From the NCBI GenBank assembly GCA_025738555.1, contig JAOVFP010000012.1:3286001-3350000 (forward strand): a stretch of 64,000 nt of DNA, written 5' to 3'. Under the pieces are notes generated by a model that saw only the letters and a list, made by a program, of their open reading frames with translations, did no database searches and had not been told where the DNA came from. Position 1 is the stretch's first letter. The number at the start of each line of letters is the position of its first letter. Shown in pieces: positions 57,000-64,000 of this stretch. The position numbers and the translations under genes were made by a program. Origin of the DNA: Cyathus striatus (taxonomy: Eukaryota > Basidiomycota > Agaricomycetes > Agaricales > Nidulariaceae).

Positions 57000-59900
57000 G
57001 AAGAGGACTGAACGACGTGCACGTGTGTGAGCACCTCGACTCAACTCAACTCGATTCCACGTCCTCTTAGGCCCTCACGCATGTGTTCAAGTACAATGCA
57101 CTTTGCGCGCCAGAGGTAAAGTCTACTCATACGGTGCTTTCAAGATCCGAGTAGCATCATCGTCGAGCGTTGCGGATGTACGAGCAGTATGGGTGTTCTC
57201 TGTGGGAGGAGTCAGGACAGAGCTGCCCGTGCACATCGACAACGATGTGTTTCTTCACTATGATCCTACTCGCAATACCAACCACGGTCCGTTCAGTCCT
57301 CTTCGTGGTCAGTGCAGCGTTGGAGTGATGAGCGGGGACAGCATTGGCGTAGGTCTGGACTGCAGAACGCTCTACTACGTGAAATCGTAAGGTATGAACG
57401 GAGGAGGTACGGGGGTTGGGGTTGGAGGGGGACACAGGACACAAGTGTGGCGGAAAGGGAGACGATATAGGAGTCGGAAGGGATACTGGGTGCGAGTGCA
57501 ATGAAAATAGCCTGCTGCTCCGTATAAACCCTTCGTGGTGGGGGTTGCAAGGTAGTTGATAACGGTATTCGAGAGCTTCAGTGGATGGCAGAACAGTAGT
57601 ACGAGCGCACGTCTGTCGTCCAAGAAGGATCCCAGGAGCACTCTACATCGTCGTCTTCTGAAAAAGGTCCGAGACTTTCACCATACGCAAGACTACATCC
57701 TTCGTCATGACAAGTTTGTCCTTCGGTAAGGGGAGGGGGCTGATACCTGTGCCGTGAAAATAGCCTTATGCTCCGTACGAGTTCTTTATGGTAGGTGTCG
57801 CATGGTGGTTAACGCTGATGTTGGGTACGGCAGGTGGTTGATAACGTTGAAGAGCTCCAGTTGAGTACGTGTAGGTGCGATGTTAACGTCGTCACTATGG
57901 GCTATATGCAGAGAGAATGGATCAAGCGCCCATCTGTCGTACAAGACGTCTCCTTTGACTCTCGCGCCCCAATACTCCATTTACTCCAGCTATAACAAAA
58001 GATCCGATACCTCCACCGCACGCACGCACGACTATATCATGCTTCGTCATAACGAGTCTGTCCTCCCTCAACAAGTCATCCACCCTCAGTTCTCATTTAG
58101 GCCTAAGAAGCAGAGACAGCGCCGTAGAGGCGATTGGTAAATCCCCGTGTAACGAGATAGCCGTTACGAGGTGCGTGTTGAACGAAAAAGGTGCATGTTT
58201 CAGCATCAACCATGGTGTGGTATGTGGAAGAGAACCGGGTATTCTTTACTGGGCAGTTATGATGCTCGAAACGGTTGTTTGGAAGACGAGTCCCAATGTG
58301 TACAGTAGAACTAGAGATGGCGCTGGTTGTGATGCAAGTGATTATGCTATGAGGCAGATGTAGGCGTAAGTAGGGCGCACGGATAGATACGGGAAGGGAG
58401 CGTACCTGGTTCGTTCCAAGTAGCTTCGGCCCATCCAGCCTAGTGAGTTTTATTGTTGCCTATTTGAGTAGGCAAGAACAACGACCTGCGAGAAGGCGAA
58501 GAGTTAGCGAACGCGGCGTTAGTGAGTCGAGTAAAAGTGAAAGGGGAGAGGTGTGTAATGAATATGCATCGACAACGAGGAATGAAGAGCAGAGAGGCCG
58601 CACTTACTTCAGTCATACACGATACCACCATCTTTTCCTTCATCTACTCCCTCTCAAGATCTCAATCATGAGCGATTGCAACTTCACTGTCCACTGGCAG
58701 TGTTCAGTGCGCCGAAGAGTTGCCGAAGAGGACTCAGAGCAACACCTTCAGGATAGCGAGCCATTTATGAAATCGTTAAACTGAAAGTCAATATGGATAG
58801 CTTAAAGTTAAAAATACCGAGTCTTGCCATCGGGGCAGTAGAAGTGGGATGGTGGAGGTGTATGAAGGTGTCGTCGGCAATGCTATTGCGACTCTGAGAG
58901 CAATCTGAGAGCCTAAAGGTTGGTCAGAAGTTCGGAACCCGAACAGCGTCGGTAGCATTCGATTCACATGCATCATGTGATGCTCAATCTTATCATCAGC
59001 CAGCAAATTAGCCAAGTCAAGCGCTCAAGCACCTCCTTAAGCTGCATCTGCGATTAGATTCCACCACAAAAGGAAAACGAAAGTATCCCATCGATAACAC
59101 CATCTTTATGTGACCATCCTCATCCCCGCCTTCCACATGCGCTCATCACACGATCTAATGATTAATCCTACTGTTCCAATCTACCGGGCTATCGATAACA
59201 ACAGAAATAAAACGACATGCACCGGTTAATCAATACTTGCCAATGATAAATTGATCCTACCAGGCCCTTTGATGAATCATTGACACTGGTGAGGCCTGAG
59301 GCCCAATGTACTGGCAATTCCATTTGAACAGTAAGTGAATCATTCAATCCACCAGCTGGCATCATGGTTCATTTCCACATAAATGATTAAACACTGAAGT
59401 AACACATTAGCTTGCTCCCTTAATGTATGGTGCAGATTCACCAGTGTTGTCACAAAGAAGTCCAGATACATATGTGAACTAAGTACTACAAAATGAAGAA
59501 AGTCCTTCTACAGTCTGCTGAGTGGCATGTCTCGCTGTAGTAGAATGCTTTCGATTCTGCACAACCCCAACTTGGTTGCACATCAGAAGGAGGATGGGGC
59601 TATGTCATGCAACTGTGTGGAGCAATCCATTAGGTATCGACATGAGAACATTGCTGGACAAAATACAATTGAACATGTTCAGCAATGAGCAGACACTTGC
59701 AGGGTAGGAATTATTTCACATAGTATGGTGGACTACCAGTTACCCTACTATCTCTTCAACTTTGTTCCCCAATCAGACTCTCTTGCTGGGGTGGAGAAAC
59801 TACTGCACTCTTGAGTGAATCTTCTGACTTCATCATAAAAACCATAATGAATCTTAAATGCATTGCAAATATCAAGTCACTGATGTAGGACAAATCATGA

Positions 59901-60325
59901 TTCACAATGCATCAATCTATTTGTTAGTAGATGATACCAGTAGGTTGCCAGTAAGTCTTTGATAGTGATTCCTTATCCATAGACTAGACAATAAAAGCTT
60001 CAAATTCTCAAAGATAGTGAACATACTTGTACCACAAATGTACAGCCATCACACAATGAATGATTATTAGGTGTAACATACACAATAGCATGAGTTTAAG
60101 CAATTCCAAATGTACATCTCAGTGACTCTCAATAACTCATGACTACATTGAACCCACAGTTTAGAAATCCCTTATCAGCACACACCAAATGTGTGATATC
60201 AACATGTGATAGGGTAAGGCTGTAAACATGTTGTCCAAGGATATACATAGAATGAGAAGGTGTATCTTATTATAGAAGAACAGCTGATCATACCAATGAT
60301 TTGGCTCAGAACATGTTTACCATGC
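57000..60325 (-). repeat. Right arm of the 3 kb inverted repeat, with gene X copy R2
   Basis: Reverse complement of 44,698-47,712. The inner part (57,000-59,250) is CpG-rich and carries gene X copy R2 (for example LADDKIEHHMMHVNRMLP and RVAIALPTTPSYTST, about 58,990-58,850; exon donor GTAAGTGCG at about 58,607). The outer part (59,300-60,325) is almost CpG-free, although its left-arm counterpart is not. R2 has frameshifts and stops. Confidence 0.85.
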
Positions 60326-60411
60326 CTTGCTTGAACAACTGCTTTAAATTTCTCTTCTTTAATAGAACTAGTGTCTGTAAATTCATTTTATGCTTTCACA
60401 ATAACAAAATG
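60326..60411. other. 3' flank of gene B
   Basis: GCTTGAACAACTGCTTTAAA (60,329) matches the 3' flank of gene A (38,028). The inverted-repeat arm therefore ends at the edge of the duplicated NACHT-WD40 unit. Confidence 0.5.
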
Positions 60412-63400
60412 TCATACATTTTGAATGAGATGATAATGATCTTTTGGATGCACTGGAGAACCAGTTCTACACTGAACCCAGTCAGGTCCACAAACAAAAT
60501 TTGTTAAATCAACTTGACACATTGTATAATTTGGTAATATTTGAAAAGTTTCAAGGCCACACAAATGTGCTCTATGATGTAAAGGGACCCAAAGCAATTT
60601 ATAATCACTGTGATCTTTCAGCCACCCATCTGGATGACAAGATATGAATATATTTGAACCCTCAAGTGATTTGTAGTTTTTGAAATGATCTGAGGTGAGA
60701 TCAATATTATACACTTTGACAGTTTGATCATATGAGCCAGACACCACTTGTGTTCCATCTGGAGAGAATGCCACTGATCTCACATAGTCACTGTGGCCTT
60801 CAAATGGTCTGGTAATGGGTTTTCCACTCTCCACATTCCACACTCTGACAGTTTGATCACTTGAGCCAGACACCACTTGTGTTCCATCTGGAGAAAATGC
60901 CACTGATCTCACCAAATCACTGTGGCCTTTAAATGGTCCAGCAATAGTTTTTCTGCTCTTCACATTCCATACTCTGACAGTTTTATCAGATGAGCCAGAC
61001 ACCACTTGTGTTCCATCCAGAGAAAATGCTACTGATCTCACCCAATCACTGTGGCCTTTAAATGGTCCAGCAATAGTTTTTCCACTCTTCACATTCCACA
61101 CTCTGACAGTTCGATCATTTGAGCTAGACACCACTTGTGTTCCATCTGGAGAAAATGCCACTGATGTCACATAATCACTGTGGCCTTTAAATGGTCCAGC
61201 AGTTGTTTTTCCATTCTCTACATTCCACACTCTGAGAGTTTGATCATTTGAGCCAGACACTACTAGTATTCCATCTAGAGAAAATGCCACTGATCTCACA
61301 GAATGACTGTGACCTTTAAATGGTCCAGCAATTGTTTTTCTGTTCTCTACACTCCACACTCTGAGAGTTCGATCATTTGAGCCAGACACCACTTGTGTTC
61401 CATCAGGAGAAAATGCCACTGATGTCACAGAATCACTGTGGCCTTCAAATGGCTCAGCAAGAGTTTTTCCACTCTTCACATTCCACACTATGACAGTTTT
61501 ATCAGATGAGCCAGACACCACTTGTATTCCATCTGGAGAAAATGCCACTGATGTCACAGAATCACTGTGGCCTTTAAATAGTTCAGCAATAGTTTCTCCA
61601 CTCTTCACATTCCACACTATGACAGTTTGATCATCTGAGCCAGACACCACTTGTGTTCCATCTGGAGAAAATGCCACTGATGTCACAGAATGAGCATGGC
61701 CTTTGAATGGTTCAACAAGAGTTTTTCCACTCTTCACATTCCACACTCTGACAGTTTGATCATCTGAGCCAGACACCACTTGTGTTCCATTAGGAGAAAA
61801 TGCCACTGATGTCACCCAATTACTGTGGCCTTTAAATGGTCCAGCAATATTTTTTCCACTCTCCACATTCCACACTCTGACAGTTTTATCACATGAGCCA
61901 GAAACTACTTGTGTTCCATCAGGAGAAAATGCCACTGATGTCACAGGATAACTGTGGCCTTCAAATGGTCCTGCAATGGTTTTTCCACTCTCCACATTCC
62001 ACACTCTGACAGTTCGATCATTTGAGCTAGACACCACTTGTGTTCCATCTGGAGAAAATGCCACTGATGTCACAGAATGAGTGTGGCCTTCAAATGGTCC
62101 TGCAATGGTTTTTCCACTCTTCACATTCCACACTATGACAGTTTTATCATTTGAGCCAGACACCACTTTTGTTCCATCAGGAGAAAATGCTACTGATGAC
62201 ACCCAATTACTGTGGCCTTTAAATGGTCCAGCAATATTTTTTCCACTCTCCACATTCCACACTCTGACAGTTTGATCATTTGAGCCAGACACCACTTGTG
62301 TTCCATTAGGAGAAAATGCCACTGATGTCACAGAATTACTGTGACTTTTAAATGGTCCAGCAATGGTTTTTCCACTCTCCACATTCCATACTCTGACAGT
62401 TTCATCATTTGAGCCAGACACTACTTGTGTTCCATCAGGAGAAAATGCCACTGATGTAACAGAATGAGTGTGGCCTTCAAATGGCCCAGCAGTGTTTTTT
62501 CTACTCTCCAAATTCCACACTCTGACAATTCCATTCTTTGAGCCAAATACTACATCTTGCCCATCAGGAGAATATGCCACACATGTAACAATTGAATTAC
62601 TATAATATACTGTATGCAATGCTGCATTCCATATTTTGTCTCTTCCTTTTACAATTGAAACTGTTTTCTGAAAGAAAGGTGAGAAAATTTTCACAATCAA
62701 TGAGTCTTCAGGTGCAAATGGTAATGCTGACAGATATATACTTGTCATGCTTATTGTGATGGGAATATAAAAATTTGTGACAAATTTTATACCATCTTCA
62801 ATAAAATCAAGTTGATATGAGCAAATCTGATTAAATTTAAGTATTTCATTTCTTTAAATATCTGATGGCATACCTTTGTACAAAATGTTAATTTTTTCAG
62901 CAATTCTTGTGCTGTCTGTACTTCATTTAAGAGACTCATTATTTCCAACCAGAATAAGAATTTGCAGTATAAAAATTCATTTAAATCTGTTACTAAAGAA
63001 TTATAGTGGCATTTCTTATCCCCAATCATTTCAATATAATGTATGTTCCAATTCCTGCAGCAATATTGAAGATGTGTAGGTATATACTGTTTTATTTTTT
63101 GTGATAAGCTTTCAATGTCTTTATTTGCTACATAGGATGATTCAATATTGCAAATATTAAATTTCAGCTCAGTATTGAGAATTCTAAAAATCATTTTGGT
63201 TATTCTTGGAATGTGTTTGACTTTATTAATTAGAAATTTATTATTATTTAAACCTCTTTCCAAAAACTCAACAAATGATAAATGATGAAATGCTATATTG
63301 TCATTATTTGTTGAAATGACAGGTAGAAGTTGATGTGTAATTCTTTTAACTTCATTTGTAATGGCATTATCATTTCCACTAACATCCAAGAAGTGCTTGA

Positions 63401-64000
63401 TATCCTCTTTTCTCAATGGTGATTTTGCCAACAATAATGTTGCCAATACTTGTCTAACAATTTCCTTTCTATGTTCTGACCATTTTCCAAATGACATTTG
63501 AAGCATTTGATAATAGAGATCTTCAATCCCATGGCTTATATTCCATGACAGTACTTCTTCAAGCTTTTCATCTGGTGAAAGCTGGTCATCTTGCTCTGGA
63601 GTCAGGGTGATGTATCTGACTGCAGTAGATGCCCAGATAAATAATCCAGCAGCTTGTTTGCACATCTTCTTTAGCTCATTTTCTGTTAAATCAAATTGTA
63701 ATTCATCTTTGAAAGTTTCAAAACTTTGTTTCAGAAAGAAAGAAATATCTTGATTTATCTCTGAGTTATAGAGTGAATCAGTTTCCAATATAATAGTTTT
63801 GCATATGTCTTTATTCTGGATAATGTCTGGTAGAGAACCAGGCCTTCCAGTCAAAATGAGCTTGTATTGTTTAGGAAGTACTATCCAATCTTGTAATGTC
63901 TTTTTCAAAGATTTTAAAAACTCAGATGATCTGCATTCATCCAATGCATCAATAATAAATGCAGGTGGATGTGATTTCAATTGTTCTTTGCAAACATTCA
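60412..64000 (-). CDS. NACHT-WD40 NLR-like receptor, gene B (partial, 15 WD units)
   Basis: The exons visible are 64,000-62,874 (5' part outside the window) and 62,826-60,412, joined by a 47 nt intron (GTATGC...TTTAATCAG) at the same place as in gene A. It shares Walker B FIIDALDEC (about 63,960) and ILTGRPGS with gene A, then the same helical region, a linker LSALPFAPEDSLIVK and 15 WD units of 43 residues (SNDQTVRVWNVESGKT type), and the C-terminal cap FVCGPDWVQC. Where gene A has mostly SYD/SDD before the strand, B mostly has SND. No stops or frameshifts are seen. Walker A lies beyond the edge. It is less than half as long in the sensor as gene A, so the pair differs mainly by repeat number. 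Function is inferred from the HET-E/HNWD-like family. Confidence 0.88.
60700..62580 (-). repeat. 129 bp tandem repeats encoding 15 WD units of gene B
   Basis: Same 129 bp period as gene A, with its own consensus (GSNDQTVRVWNVESGKTIAG). Units differ mainly at the position before D (N, S, D, C, Y), the next residue (Q, K, R, E) and the GH-x-x-x-V triplet (SNW, SDS, THS, SDY). Confidence 0.9.

Overview
The window looks like a piece of a basidiomycete (Agaricomycetes-type) fungal nuclear genome. Support: short 47-65 nt introns with GTATGT/GTAAGT donors, NACHT-WD40 (NLR-like) genes, CxC5/CxC6 proteins of KDZ transposons, Ty3/gypsy retrotransposon debris, and a GFA-domain enzyme and kinesin with typical agaric gene layout. 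The species cannot be named from the sequence.

Two compartments are visible. Compartment 1 (about 1-44,650 and 59,300-64,000) is AT-rich, nearly free of CpG and dominated by repeats. It holds two decayed KDZ-associated genes (1,096-3,301 and about 30,100-31,820), a Ty3/gypsy graveyard on the minus strand (8,942-14,270), a 4.3 kb foldback element with a Tc1/mariner-like MITE inside it (4,638-8,953), a 5.05 kb palindromic minisatellite element (14,561-19,612), and several non-coding elements made of a short repeated word around an AT-rich core (16.3-17.3, 19.6-21.5, 22.6-23.5 and 36.9-37.5 kb). Stop codons in its broken ORFs are almost all TGA. Many fall where the family normally has arginine, the pattern expected if methylated CpG in CGA codons decayed to TGA.

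Compartment 2 (about 44,650-59,250) is CpG-rich. A roughly 3 kb inverted repeat (44,698-47,712 and about 57,000-60,325) encloses two kinesin pseudogene copies, a GDSGS-motif protein fragment, one apparently intact five-exon GFA-domain gene (50,206-50,931, minus) and a third partial copy of the arm gene. The outer part of the right arm (about 59,300-60,325) has lost CpGs that the left arm keeps, so the compartment border lies inside a duplicated sequence.

Two NACHT-WD40 genes on the minus strand flank this inverted repeat. Gene A (38,048-44,565) is a complete three-exon gene for about 2,136 residues with 33 WD units of 43 residues (129 bp). Gene B (60,412 to the window end) is a close paralogue with 15 units. 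Gene A is the best preserved large gene here and is presumably an intracellular non-self recognition receptor. Most of the rest is mobile or satellite DNA. Long open frames inside the short-word arrays are artefacts of the repeats.
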